From Providencia sp. (GTDB lineage: Bacteria > Pseudomonadota > Gammaproteobacteria > Enterobacterales > Enterobacteriaceae), in the NCBI RefSeq assembly GCF_003533305.1, contig NZ_DOEH01000023.1, positions 164,310-228,309 of the forward strand: a stretch of DNA of 64,000 bases, given 5' to 3'. Every line of letters starts with the position of its first letter. Positions within the stretch are counted from its first letter, which is position 1. Both the position numbers and the translations under genes were made by a program. Below the pieces are notes generated by a model that was given only the letters and a program-made list of their open reading frames with translations, did no database searches and was not told the origin of the DNA. Positions 49,556 through 57,670 of this stretch are shown here, piece by piece.

Positions 49556-50065
49556 ATGAAATCTATGTGCTCAATCACTGTAGGTTTGATTATGGGAAGC
49601 TGCTTGCTAGCAAGTACACAAAGCTTAGCGGACGTCTTTAATATTCAAGTTAAAGTAACAGTAGTGGCAAAGACCTGTGACATATATGGCAATGGTGGCT
49701 TTGGTCAACCGATTAGTGTGGATATGGGCGATATCATTATTAAGAATATTGACGGTCAAAGCTACGCGAAAACCGATATCCCATACACATTAGATTGTGA
49801 AGACTCTGCAGAGAACCCAGCTTTGAAACTGAAGTTTGATGGTACTCGGATGCCAACACAGGCAGCTAATGTATTGAAAACAAGCGAAAACAATATTGGG
49901 TTACGTTTGTTGGCTGATGGTACCAATCTGAACTTGGCGACATGGCGCGATTTTAACTACAACACAAAGCCAAGGCTGTCGGTAGTGCCAGTTGCCAGTG
50001 GCACTGGCGGGGTCAATGATGGGGTCTTTACGGCGTACGCGACCCTCAGCGTGGAGTATCAATGA
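49556..50065 (+). CDS. Minor fimbrial subunit, locus A (second after chaperone)
   Basis: The ATG at 49556 with GAGGG upstream gives 169 residues, MKSMCSITVGLIMGSC, signal cleavage near SLA-DVFN. The pilin cysteines are in AKTCDIY and TLDCEDS, and the protein ends TLSVEYQ. An alternative ATG at 49535 overlaps the previous gene. The next gene overlaps by ATGA, so these subunits are translationally coupled. Confidence 0.84.
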   Translation: MKSMCSITVGLIMGSCLLASTQSLADVFNIQVKVTVVAKTCDIYGNGGFGQPISVDMGDIIIKNIDGQSYAKTDIPYTLDCEDSAENPALKLKFDGTRMPTQAANVLKTSENNIGLRLLADGTNLNLATWRDFNYNTKPRLSVVPVASGTGGVNDGVFTAYATLSVEYQ

Positions 50066-50613
50066 TGAAACGAGGTACTTTAATCACCGTTTTTAGGCAT
50101 GGATTGCTTGCTCTGTGTGGAGCGGTCTCATTGGTCTCACAAGCGGTTGAAGTCAATTTTACGGGAAATTTAATTAATAACCCACCTTGTGATGTATCGG
50201 GTCCTGATGGACCTAACCAACCGATTAAAGTGACTTTTAATGAACTTGGTATTACGAAAATAGATGGGTTAGGCGATAAAACGGAATATGGTCGCCAAGA
50301 TTTTACATTAACGTTGAGCTGTGGTGCGGGGTTGGGCAATGCGGTGGCATTGTACTTAGAATATAGGGGCATGAGCGCTCCTTTTGACCCGAGTAACAAG
50401 ACGTTACAGGCAAGCCAAGCAGGATTGGGTATCCGATTATATCATCAAGGCGTGTTGATAGCGCCCAACTCAGGGACGCCGATGACAATGTCAGATAATG
50501 GTGTATTAACGTTACCGCTTTATGCCGTACCAGTGAAAGATACAAGACCCGGCGTAACACTGTATGAGGATGAATTTACGGCGACTGCAAGTGTGGAGAT
50601 GAACTATCCATGA
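50062..50613 (+). CDS. Minor fimbrial subunit, locus A (third after chaperone)
   Basis: The 183-residue pilin-like protein has a signal peptide (SQA-VEVNF), a cysteine pair (NPPCDVS and TLSCGAG) and the end VEMNYP. The FTGNLINNPPCDVSGPDG segment is typical of adaptor subunits such as MrpG/PapE-F. It is coupled by four-base overlaps to both neighbours. Confidence 0.84.
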   Translation: MMKRGTLITVFRHGLLALCGAVSLVSQAVEVNFTGNLINNPPCDVSGPDGPNQPIKVTFNELGITKIDGLGDKTEYGRQDFTLTLSCGAGLGNAVALYLEYRGMSAPFDPSNKTLQASQAGLGIRLYHQGVLIAPNSGTPMTMSDNGVLTLPLYAVPVKDTRPGVTLYEDEFTATASVEMNYP

Positions 50614-51179
50614 TAAGAAAAACAAGCAAGATAAAGCACAGCTCTGTTCTTATCGCACTCAGTGGGATGTTATTAATTAGCCTCATATCATCGGGCGCTT
50701 ATGCCGATAGCAGTAATGAAATCCAATACAGTGGGACGTTAATTGCATTGCCATGTACCGTTGATCCTTCGTTTGAGAATATGTGGGTTGATTTTGGGGG
50801 CAATATCAATGCGAAGGATTTAGCTAAGGGGCAACGTCGTTATAGTAAAGAAGACATTCTGTTTAATCTAAAGGACTGTGATACGTCGCTCGGAAATACA
50901 ATTTCAGCCAGATTTACGGGTATTTCAACAACTGATAATGGGTTATTGAATGTGGATGCAGGTAGTCAGGCGAGTGGAATTGTTGTCGGTTTAGAAGCGC
51001 CGAGCGGTTTAGCCTTACCTATCAATAATTCGCAAGTGGGTTCAATCATTCCGATAAAGGATGGTGATATGACCATTCGGCTGAGGTCATATGTGCAGGC
51101 AGCAGTGGATGAAACGGTAGATTCGATAGTACCGGGCTACTTTACCGCGACCTTAACGTATAGCTTGATGTATGAATGA
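50610..51179 (+). CDS. Minor fimbrial subunit, locus A (fourth after chaperone)
   Basis: The 189-residue protein has a signal peptide (AYA-DSSNE) and the pilin pattern (YSGTLIALPCTVDPS, LKDCDTS, end YSLMYE). It is the last of four tandem minor subunits before the adhesin. In P. mirabilis mrp there are three genes at this place, so one may be an extra duplicate. Confidence 0.83.
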   Translation: MIRKTSKIKHSSVLIALSGMLLISLISSGAYADSSNEIQYSGTLIALPCTVDPSFENMWVDFGGNINAKDLAKGQRRYSKEDILFNLKDCDTSLGNTISARFTGISTTDNGLLNVDAGSQASGIVVGLEAPSGLALPINNSQVGSIIPIKDGDMTIRLRSYVQAAVDETVDSIVPGYFTATLTYSLMYE

Positions 51180-51182
51180 GTG

Positions 51183-51284
51183 ATGGTGACATCTGTGATG
51201 TTTAGCATACGACTGACTTTACCAACGACGGCAGAATTATCACCTAATGCAAATATTTTGGATTGGGATTTCCACTGGTGGTAG
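51183..51284 (+). CDS. Possible 33-residue small open frame between the last pilin and the adhesin
   Basis: The frame starts three bases after the pilin stop codon and ends DWDFHWW. There is no good ribosome site and no match that I recognise. It may be a fragment of a lost subunit, a coupled leader peptide, or chance. Confidence 0.2.
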   Translation: MVTSVMFSIRLTLPTTAELSPNANILDWDFHWW

Positions 51285-51311
51285 ATATGAAATACGGAAA
51301 TGGGATGAAAA

Positions 51312-52310
51312 ATGATGATTAGAGTGATGCGCATGAAATTCTTGGCCGGTATGCTATTGAGCATTCCGCTGTCTGCAGTGGGGGAGGTTTCGGTGACAGT
51401 GTTCAATTCGGTTGACGCGTCATCACAGAGTTCTTTTTTGTTGATTAAGGGGGATGGTGTGGCCTGGTGGGATTATTGTGCTGAAGAACCTACTAGTGGT
51501 GGTTGGAGTACTTGCTGGGCTCCTGGCTCTGATAGTCGAACACGCGGTGCAGATATGCAACCTACGATTAATTATGTAACAGGGAACGATCCGATATCGA
51601 AAATAGAGGGTGCTTGTACTGTGTATTTCCAACCATACTATGAATTTGGGGGGATGCATGTTAAATATAAGTCTGCGCAGCCAGAAGGCTGGAGCTCGTC
51701 GCCCGGTGGATTCGGGGGGGCTCTAATGTACTCTCTTAATTTTAGTAATTGTCAGACGGTTGTTGGAGGGGGGCGCTATACATTCCCATACATAAGAGAT
51801 TATAAGTTTGTCAGTTTCCCACAAAAGGTCAATAGGACAAAGAGTTTATGCTATAACATGTATATAAATGCAAATGGAAAGAATTATCCTCTTATTGATG
51901 GATGCAAGCCGATAGATGATGGCACTGCAACACCGACACCCACACCCGTGTCCTGTAGTTTCGATCTGCCTTCGGTTGTTGAGCATGGGGTAGTAAACAA
52001 AAATGAACCTTCTCTAGTTACTGTGCCTAGCCATTTTCAATGTAGTAAGACTGCGTCGGTATCATTTCTTTTTAGTGGTTTTCAATCCACATCCGCGAGC
52101 GGTGGTGCCGTATATGAATTCGATTCTTCGAAAACAAAGACAACAATGTGTATAAAGAAAAAAGGTAGTACTTCATGTAATGGCGGTAGTAATGCACTGG
52201 TTATTAATGCATCATCAGGAGATATCATTATTACCTCCGAACTTGACTCGAGCTTAAGTGAATCGGGTTCTTTTTCATTAAGTGCTCCTTTGATCGTATC
52301 ATATAATTGA
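51312..52310 (+). CDS. Two-domain fimbrial tip adhesin, locus A
   Basis: The 332-residue precursor has a signal peptide (about 1-24, start codon among several ATGs not certain). An N-terminal domain of about 180 residues, rich in Trp, Tyr, Gly and with six cysteines (56, 68, 102, 147, 180, 198), is followed by a proline-threonine linker (GTATPTPTP, 204-212) and a C-terminal pilin domain with the cysteine pair 215/244. This is the layout of FimH/UcaD/MrpH-type tip adhesins. The receptor is unknown. G-runs of seven and six occur in the N-domain coding sequence. Confidence 0.85.
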   Translation: MMIRVMRMKFLAGMLLSIPLSAVGEVSVTVFNSVDASSQSSFLLIKGDGVAWWDYCAEEPTSGGWSTCWAPGSDSRTRGADMQPTINYVTGNDPISKIEGACTVYFQPYYEFGGMHVKYKSAQPEGWSSSPGGFGGALMYSLNFSNCQTVVGGGRYTFPYIRDYKFVSFPQKVNRTKSLCYNMYINANGKNYPLIDGCKPIDDGTATPTPTPVSCSFDLPSVVEHGVVNKNEPSLVTVPSHFQCSKTASVSFLFSGFQSTSASGGAVYEFDSSKTKTTMCIKKKGSTSCNGGSNALVINASSGDIIITSELDSSLSESGSFSLSAPLIVSYN

Positions 52311-53292
52311 CTTATTCTTTGTTCATGGTTAGGAAATTGGATGTCTCTTTTGCACTAATATCCTAACCGCCATCCTCTATGCTGATTACCGATCAGGTTC
52401 GCCTATTTTTATTGGCTTATACTCAAGTGTAAATTTTTTATAACAATTTACTCCCAACCTATTTACGCAATGGTCACTTCTCCTTTTCTTCCTTCCTTGC
52501 ATTACTAAACTGTAAATAAGCTATAAACTTTTATTTCTTAATGCCGATAATCATAAGGTGGCGTTATTTAGAAGATTAGTATTATTAGTTATCAGATAAA
52601 TCAAGCATGTCTAATATGGAAGATTTATAGCTATATATGGTTTTTGGTGATATCTGTAAAATTTTTCATTTAAATATGAATAAGAAGATTCTCTTTTCGT
52701 AGAAAAATTGCTATTTTTAAGATAATTCCTGTAGCTGGCATTCTTTTTTCATTAAATTAATTTTTTCTTTTTTTAATAAAAAAAGTAATGATTTATAGAT
52801 GTTTGATTTTGATCAAAAAAAAATATTGCGAGGCTTTTAAGTCTGCATTGGTAATATTTTACGGGTAAAAAAACTTTATTACTCCTTTTAGGTGTTGGTG
52901 TGGATTTAAATTAATTCTATTTGTGTTCATTTGTAACAAAATGAAAAAATAAGCTAAATTAAGTTTCGAATCATAACGTGATTATCGATAAATGATATTA
53001 TATGTCACTTATAATTAACATTCTATAAATAATGTTTTTTCCAGTATTTAATTATATTAATCAAATATTTAATATAACTAAAGTCAAATAAGGTACGTAC
53101 TTTCCCTCATTAAAAACAATGTTATTAACTAAACATTTAGTTATGATAGTTTAATCCTATTAAACTTCATTATTTCCATCTGTTTAAACATTTTTACTCA
53201 TATTTTAATCTGTCTATATTAAAAAGGAATTAATAATTAATACTATTAGAAAATAATAATTAGATTAAATTTATTTTTTGGGAATTAAGTTT
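52311..53292. other. Gene-free AT-rich region between loci A and B
   Basis: About 980 bases without a gene. GGTTAGGA and TCCTAACC near 52328-52368 could form a hairpin at the end of locus A. A perfect FNR-type site is at 52803-52816, and an A/T palindrome CTTTTTTT-AAT-AAAAAAAG lies near 52775. The rest is AT-rich regulatory-like DNA. Confidence 0.55.
52803..52816. promoter_or_regulatory. Perfect FNR-type site upstream of locus B
   Basis: TTGAT-TTTG-ATCAA equals the FNR consensus TTGAT-N4-ATCAA in all ten fixed bases. It lies about 480 bases upstream of the locus B regulator gene, so its target promoter is unknown. Confidence 0.5.
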
Positions 53293-53589
53293 ATGGAATC
53301 AAATAAGATAAGTTATTACGCTGGTCGTTTTTTACGTAAAGCAAGAAAAGATAAAAATATGACGGGTCAGCAATTAGCAAAATTAATGCATGTTAGCCAA
53401 CAACAAATATCTCGATATGAAAACGGAAAAACGCCATTAACAATAGATACATTAAGTCAAATTTTAAAGTTATTAGATAAAACTTGGTCTGAGTTAATTT
53501 TTTTTGTCCAAGAAGAATCTAAGTTTGATAAAGATGAGGATGAATTTTATTCATTAAGTAAACATTTAATTAACAATCTTTTTAGATAA
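53293..53589 (+). CDS. MrpJ-type fimbrial transcriptional regulator, locus B
   Basis: The 98-residue protein (ATG at 53293; an upstream TTG would add five residues) is the closest of the three to P. mirabilis MrpJ: MESNKISYYAGRFLRKARKDKNMTG-type N-terminus, helix-turn-helix VSQQQISRYENG, then LTIDTLSQILKLL. It lies 170 bases before ecpA, where E. coli ecp has the LuxR-type gene ecpR. It may control ecp and, by analogy with MrpJ, motility genes; both are inference. Confidence 0.9.
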   Translation: MESNKISYYAGRFLRKARKDKNMTGQQLAKLMHVSQQQISRYENGKTPLTIDTLSQILKLLDKTWSELIFFVQEESKFDKDEDEFYSLSKHLINNLFR

Positions 53590-53670
53590 TTAATGATTTT
53601 TATATGAATTCATATTTAGTGTTTTTATTGTTTTTTTTTTACTAAAATTTAATTAACGATTATGTTTTAT

Positions 53671-53696
53671 AAAAAACACAAATAAAAGTGTTTTTT
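53671..53696 (+). terminator. Hairpin between the locus B regulator gene and ecpA
   Basis: AAAAAACAC and GTGTTTTTT form a perfect 9-bp stem with an 8-base loop; the right arm ends in a T-run, so it could end transcripts from the regulator gene before ecpA. The stem is AT-rich and thus weak. Confidence 0.5.
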
Positions 53697-53697
53697 G

Positions 53698-53737
53698 TAC
53701 CATGTATTTGTTTTTTTTACCCTGTGTTTGTTTTTGA
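53698..53737 (+). repeat. Tandem 20-bp direct repeat in the ecpA promoter region
   Basis: TACCATGTATTTGTTTTTTT and TACCCTGTGTTTGTTTTTGA are adjacent and match at 16 of 20 positions. They cover -62 to -23 relative to the ecpA start codon, so they overlap the probable promoter or leader. The spacing of two helical turns suggests paired protein sites. Confidence 0.5.
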
Positions 53738-53759
53738 ATAATAAATTAGAGAGAATAAA

Positions 53760-54368
53760 ATGTTTAATAAAAAAATAACGGCTGTAGCGCTATCTACAAT
53801 TATTGCTGCTTCTTTCACTACTATTGCTAATGCAGATACTCGTACCGCTCAAGCAACGGCAACTTGGCAAGCGACAGCAATTAAAGATACAACAAGTATG
53901 TTGGTTGTAACGCCATTAAGAAGCTTAACTTTTAATTATGCAGAAGGCCAACAAAGCTTTAATCAACAAAATGGAGCTTTTGATGTTGCTATTCAAGGAC
54001 AAACTGGTGCAACTGATTTTAAATTAACATCAAAGATTATTGCAAATACATTATCTAGAACTATTGATGATTCAAAATTAATGGTTGGAGTTAAGTGGAA
54101 TGGCGAAGATTTAGATAAAACAACAGATACTACACTTGTTGATGTTTTAGCGGGTCAAACTTCTGGTCTGGATAACTTAGCGGCAGATGGTGTTTACAAT
54201 GGCGCTGATCGTGCAACAGATCGTGGTGAATTCACTTTTGTTATTGCAAGCGCTGAATCTGCTGGTGCAGCAGCTGAATTTAAAGATCTTACTGATGGTG
54301 TTTGGGATGGCGATGTGAAAGTTCAATTTACTGCAAATTGGGAAGGAACTTTCACTCCAACTCCATAG
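53760..54368 (+). CDS. ecpA: E. coli common pilus-type major pilin EcpA (MatB)
   Basis: EcpA is the major subunit of the ECP/Mat pilus, an alternate (alpha) chaperone-usher fimbria. The 202-residue precursor has a signal peptide (ANA-DTRTA). The features shared with E. coli EcpA are striking: ATWQATAIKDTTSMLVVTPL, then NYAEGQQSFNQQNGAFDVAI, and a C-terminal WDGDVKVQFTANW. No pilin cysteine pair is present, as expected for this class. The C-terminus is extended by EGTFTPTP compared with the E. coli protein. Confidence 0.94.
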   Translation: MFNKKITAVALSTIIAASFTTIANADTRTAQATATWQATAIKDTTSMLVVTPLRSLTFNYAEGQQSFNQQNGAFDVAIQGQTGATDFKLTSKIIANTLSRTIDDSKLMVGVKWNGEDLDKTTDTTLVDVLAGQTSGLDNLAADGVYNGADRATDRGEFTFVIASAESAGAAAEFKDLTDGVWDGDVKVQFTANWEGTFTPTP

Positions 54369-54403
54369 TTTATTCATGTTAATTAAATAGAAAATTTTAT
54401 ATT

Positions 54404-54441
54404 ACGATAAAGATAATATAAGGAAATAGTGTCTTTATCGT
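54404..54441 (+). promoter_or_regulatory. Stem-loop between ecpA and ecpB
   Basis: ACGATAAAGA (54404-54413) and TCTTTATCGT (54432-54441) form a perfect 10-bp stem. The 18-base loop holds an AAGGA sequence and a GTG codon in frame with ecpB. It could set the ratio of EcpA to downstream proteins. Confidence 0.55.
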
Positions 54442-54461
54442 TATCTTATTTGAGTTTTTTT

Positions 54462-55145
54462 ATGAAAAAAATAATACTTGCAGTTATTTTATTATCAGTG
54501 GTACCAATAAGAAGTAGTTTAGCGGTAAATGTTGGTAATATAACAGAGATAATGTCTTCAGAAGAGGGGATGCTATCAAAAGAAATAGAAAATACAGTTG
54601 ATACTGCAAGATTAGTTAATTTAAGTATCGAAAAAATAGATTCTCCGTTAGAGAATGGAAAGTTAATTGAAATTAATGACCCTAATGAAATATTGTCAAC
54701 ACCAGCGAATATTATTCTTCCGGGGAATGCTAAAGATATATTCAAGATAATTTACCAAGGCCCTAAAGATGATAAGGAACGTTACTATAGATTAAATTGG
54801 AAAGATGACCCAATTAGTGAAAGTGGAATGACTAAGAGTTCAAAGTCTGCTTCTGCAACAACATCAGCAACAATTAGCACTATACTTGTTGTTGCACCAA
54901 GAATTGAAAATTTTAATTATAAATATGAAAAATACCAAGTCGCTAATATGGGAAATACCTCTTTTCGTGTAGTTGCATCTGGGCCTTGCTTGACGGAGAA
55001 AATTAAATTCGGAACTGAAGGGATCTGTCGCGAGCGTTATTATCTGATGCCGAAGTTAGCAGTGAAACTTCAATTAGTCGATATAAATAATAAAAAAACA
55101 AGCATTGGTATTTGGCACAAAGGAGAGTTCATTGTTGTCAAATAA
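54462..55145 (+). CDS. ecpB: ECP pilus chaperone-like protein EcpB (MatC)
   Basis: EcpB is an alpha-class periplasmic chaperone of the ECP system. The ATG at 54462 gives 227 residues with a signal peptide (SLA-VNVGN). A GTG at 54429 with AAGGA upstream would add 11 residues. The match to E. coli EcpB runs along the whole length: VGNITEIMSSEEGMLSK, IYQGPKDDKERYYRLNW, then ATISTILVVAPR and YYLMP. It follows ecpA as in E. coli. Confidence 0.92.
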   Translation: MKKIILAVILLSVVPIRSSLAVNVGNITEIMSSEEGMLSKEIENTVDTARLVNLSIEKIDSPLENGKLIEINDPNEILSTPANIILPGNAKDIFKIIYQGPKDDKERYYRLNWKDDPISESGMTKSSKSASATTSATISTILVVAPRIENFNYKYEKYQVANMGNTSFRVVASGPCLTEKIKFGTEGICRERYYLMPKLAVKLQLVDINNKKTSIGIWHKGEFIVVK

Positions 55146-55164
55146 TTAGGAATGGACTTTAATT

Positions 55165-57663
55165 ATGCGCAAGAGTGTTATTGCATTATCAGTAATGAGT
55201 ATTATTTTTTCAAATGCTGTTCATGCCAAGGACATAAAACGAATCAAAGTGGGTGATTTTATAATTCCACCTGCTTTTGTTATGGCTTTGGAAGAAGGGA
55301 TGTCTATCCCAGTATTCTTGCGACTAGACAATGAAACACAAAAAAGTCAAAGTAAAGATAAAATAGCTGATGCTACAATTGTTATTGATCAAGGGAAAAT
55401 TAAACTTGCTAATATCCATTTGTTAGATGCAAATCAAGGGCCTAAATTAAATAATTTATTAATTGAAAAGTTAATAAATAAAAAGGATGCTTTTTTTGAT
55501 ACAAATAATGGTATAACAATTGATAATGACGCTACTTTAAAACTCAATATATCATCTTTTAATTTGTCATTAGATGTTGATAAGACTGCTTTTTCTCCTA
55601 AAGAAAAAATTAGAAAATTCTCACTTGGTGACTCTTCTGTAAATACGATTTCAGCGGTGGCAAATTACGATCTTGGCGTTTTTCAAAGCCAGATCAGAAA
55701 GGGAAAAAATTCATCAAGTAGTTATTTCAACTTAGATACTTTATTGGCAGTAGCTGAGCATCATATTAACGTTAACGCATCAGCTTACAGTATTGGAAAA
55801 TCAAATTCTAATATTGAGCTTTACCGTGCGATGTATGAACGTGATTATAATGGATTGCGTTTTGCTTTTGGGTTAATGAGTACGTGGAACCTACAATCTA
55901 TTGCTAGCTTGACAACATTAAATAGTAGTAAGGTTTATGCTGCTTCTATTGGTAACAATTCATCCAGTATCGTTGTGAATAAGCAACATTCGCTGACACC
56001 AATTTATGCATTTTTAAATAGCCCAGGCGAGGTACGAATTTATCGTAATGGGAAGTTATTAAATATTCAAAATTTTCCAATGGGAAGTTATGAAGTTGAT
56101 ACCAGCATTCTACCATTTGGTATTTATGAGGTTACAGTTGAAACTGTTATAGACGGTAAAATTATTACAACACAAAATCAAACTATCAATAAATCCTTTG
56201 GTTCTAAAGGTATTAATTTTGAAAAATTGAGCTGGGAAATTTATGGTGGCTATATTGATTTTGACAAGAAAAGATATGTTAGAGGTAAATATAATCAGCG
56301 TAACTCGTTAGATAAGAGCTATTTATTTGGTGCTTCAGCTGCAAAAGGTTTTCCTGTGCTATCAGGACTAAATATACAAATGTCTAACTATGGTTATGAC
56401 AACTTTTTGGTCAATGAAAGTAGCGCAAATCTTTCTTTAAATCAGTATATGTCAGTTTCTTGGCAGGGAATGATTGAGAATCATGGTAGTCATCGAAATA
56501 TTGCGACGTTATCCGTAAATATACCTGAAGGGTATGGGTCTATATGGGCATCCAAAGAAAAAGCTGTTATTAAAGGTGATTTACCTGTCTATGATGCTGA
56601 CAGTTATTCTTATGGTGCAACTATGAACTTCGATAAAGTTATTGAGCGTACTGGTACTTTTACTATTAGTAGTACAACAGATAAACGCACTAGAAGCGAT
56701 TCAATTAACTATGAGTATGCGAATACATTATTTTCAGGTCGTTACGGTACTGTCGGTTTAAGAGCGGGTATTCAGCGTTATCATTATGACGACCAAAAAA
56801 GTATGAATGAAAAATTTGTGAGCCTTGACTTTTCACTTCCATTAGCGACATGGCTAAGTACAGGGGTCTCTTCAAGCAATGGTAATGTTAAAGCTAATAT
56901 TTATGCGAATAAAAATTTTGAAGATTCTGCTATTACTAATATAGGCGGCTCAGTTTCTAAATTAGTCAAAGATAAAAATAATGGAGAATCTGATATTTCC
57001 ACTATGGCTTATGCATCTTATGACATGAAATATAATTCTGGAATGATAACAATTAACCGGCCTGATAATAATCGACTTAATGGTAATTTTACCTCAAGAG
57101 GTGCTGTAGCTTATAGTGATGGAATTGTTATGCCTAGTGGGCAGCAAGGTAAATCAGGCGTCATTATTAATTCAGATATTTATGGAAATGGCAGTATGAC
57201 TGCTCGCGTTAATGGGCAAAGTTATCCGATTAGTGGGAAAAACACCTTTATTCCATTATCACCTTATTCAAACTATGACATTCAATTAATGAATGATGCA
57301 AAGTCTAAAGATAGTTTTGATATTGTTTCAGGACGAAATAAGTTAGTAACTTTATATCCAGGTAATATTGCTATTTATAAACCAGAAGTTAGGCAGCTTG
57401 TTACTGTATTCGGTCGACTTAAATCGCCAGATGGTGAGTTTATTAAATATGCATCGATCCGTAATCATATTGGCAGAACTAAAACAGATCAAAATGGTGA
57501 GTTTTCCATGGATGTTGATATTCGCTATCCGGTTATTTCTCTTCTACAAGAAGATGAGAAAACAATCTGCGAAGCCGATTTAAATTTAGCAGGCGCGCGT
57601 GGTGCATTATGGCTAGGTGATGTGACTTGTGATCCACAAAGAATAGTTGCGCAAAGACAATGA
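55165..57663 (+). CDS. ecpC: ECP pilus outer-membrane usher EcpC (MatD)
   Basis: EcpC is the usher of the ECP pilus. The 832-residue protein has a signal peptide (VHA-KDIKR). It shares with E. coli EcpC the stretches SVNTISAVANYDLGVFQSQI, ELYRAMYERDYNGLRFAFG, NFPMGSYEVDTSILPFGIYE and LSPYSNYDIQL. It ends with RNHIGRTKTDQNGEF and a cysteine pair (KTICEAD, DVTCDP). It is complete. ecpD begins eight bases after its stop. Confidence 0.94.
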   Translation: MRKSVIALSVMSIIFSNAVHAKDIKRIKVGDFIIPPAFVMALEEGMSIPVFLRLDNETQKSQSKDKIADATIVIDQGKIKLANIHLLDANQGPKLNNLLIEKLINKKDAFFDTNNGITIDNDATLKLNISSFNLSLDVDKTAFSPKEKIRKFSLGDSSVNTISAVANYDLGVFQSQIRKGKNSSSSYFNLDTLLAVAEHHINVNASAYSIGKSNSNIELYRAMYERDYNGLRFAFGLMSTWNLQSIASLTTLNSSKVYAASIGNNSSSIVVNKQHSLTPIYAFLNSPGEVRIYRNGKLLNIQNFPMGSYEVDTSILPFGIYEVTVETVIDGKIITTQNQTINKSFGSKGINFEKLSWEIYGGYIDFDKKRYVRGKYNQRNSLDKSYLFGASAAKGFPVLSGLNIQMSNYGYDNFLVNESSANLSLNQYMSVSWQGMIENHGSHRNIATLSVNIPEGYGSIWASKEKAVIKGDLPVYDADSYSYGATMNFDKVIERTGTFTISSTTDKRTRSDSINYEYANTLFSGRYGTVGLRAGIQRYHYDDQKSMNEKFVSLDFSLPLATWLSTGVSSSNGNVKANIYANKNFEDSAITNIGGSVSKLVKDKNNGESDISTMAYASYDMKYNSGMITINRPDNNRLNGNFTSRGAVAYSDGIVMPSGQQGKSGVIINSDIYGNGSMTARVNGQSYPISGKNTFIPLSPYSNYDIQLMNDAKSKDSFDIVSGRNKLVTLYPGNIAIYKPEVRQLVTVFGRLKSPDGEFIKYASIRNHIGRTKTDQNGEFSMDVDIRYPVISLLQEDEKTICEADLNLAGARGALWLGDVTCDPQRIVAQRQ

Positions 57664-57670
57664 GAATTTC

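Noticed and set aside
53602..53640. ATATGAATTCATAT palindrome followed by T10 as a terminator of the locus B regulator
   Set aside because: The palindrome has no loop and is almost all A/T, and the T-run begins 15 bases later; the hairpin at 53671-53696 is a better candidate.
52311..53760. A pap-type Dam/Lrp phase switch
   Set aside because: GATC sites are very sparse upstream of the pilin genes, and no pair about 100 bases apart in an Lrp-like setting was seen.
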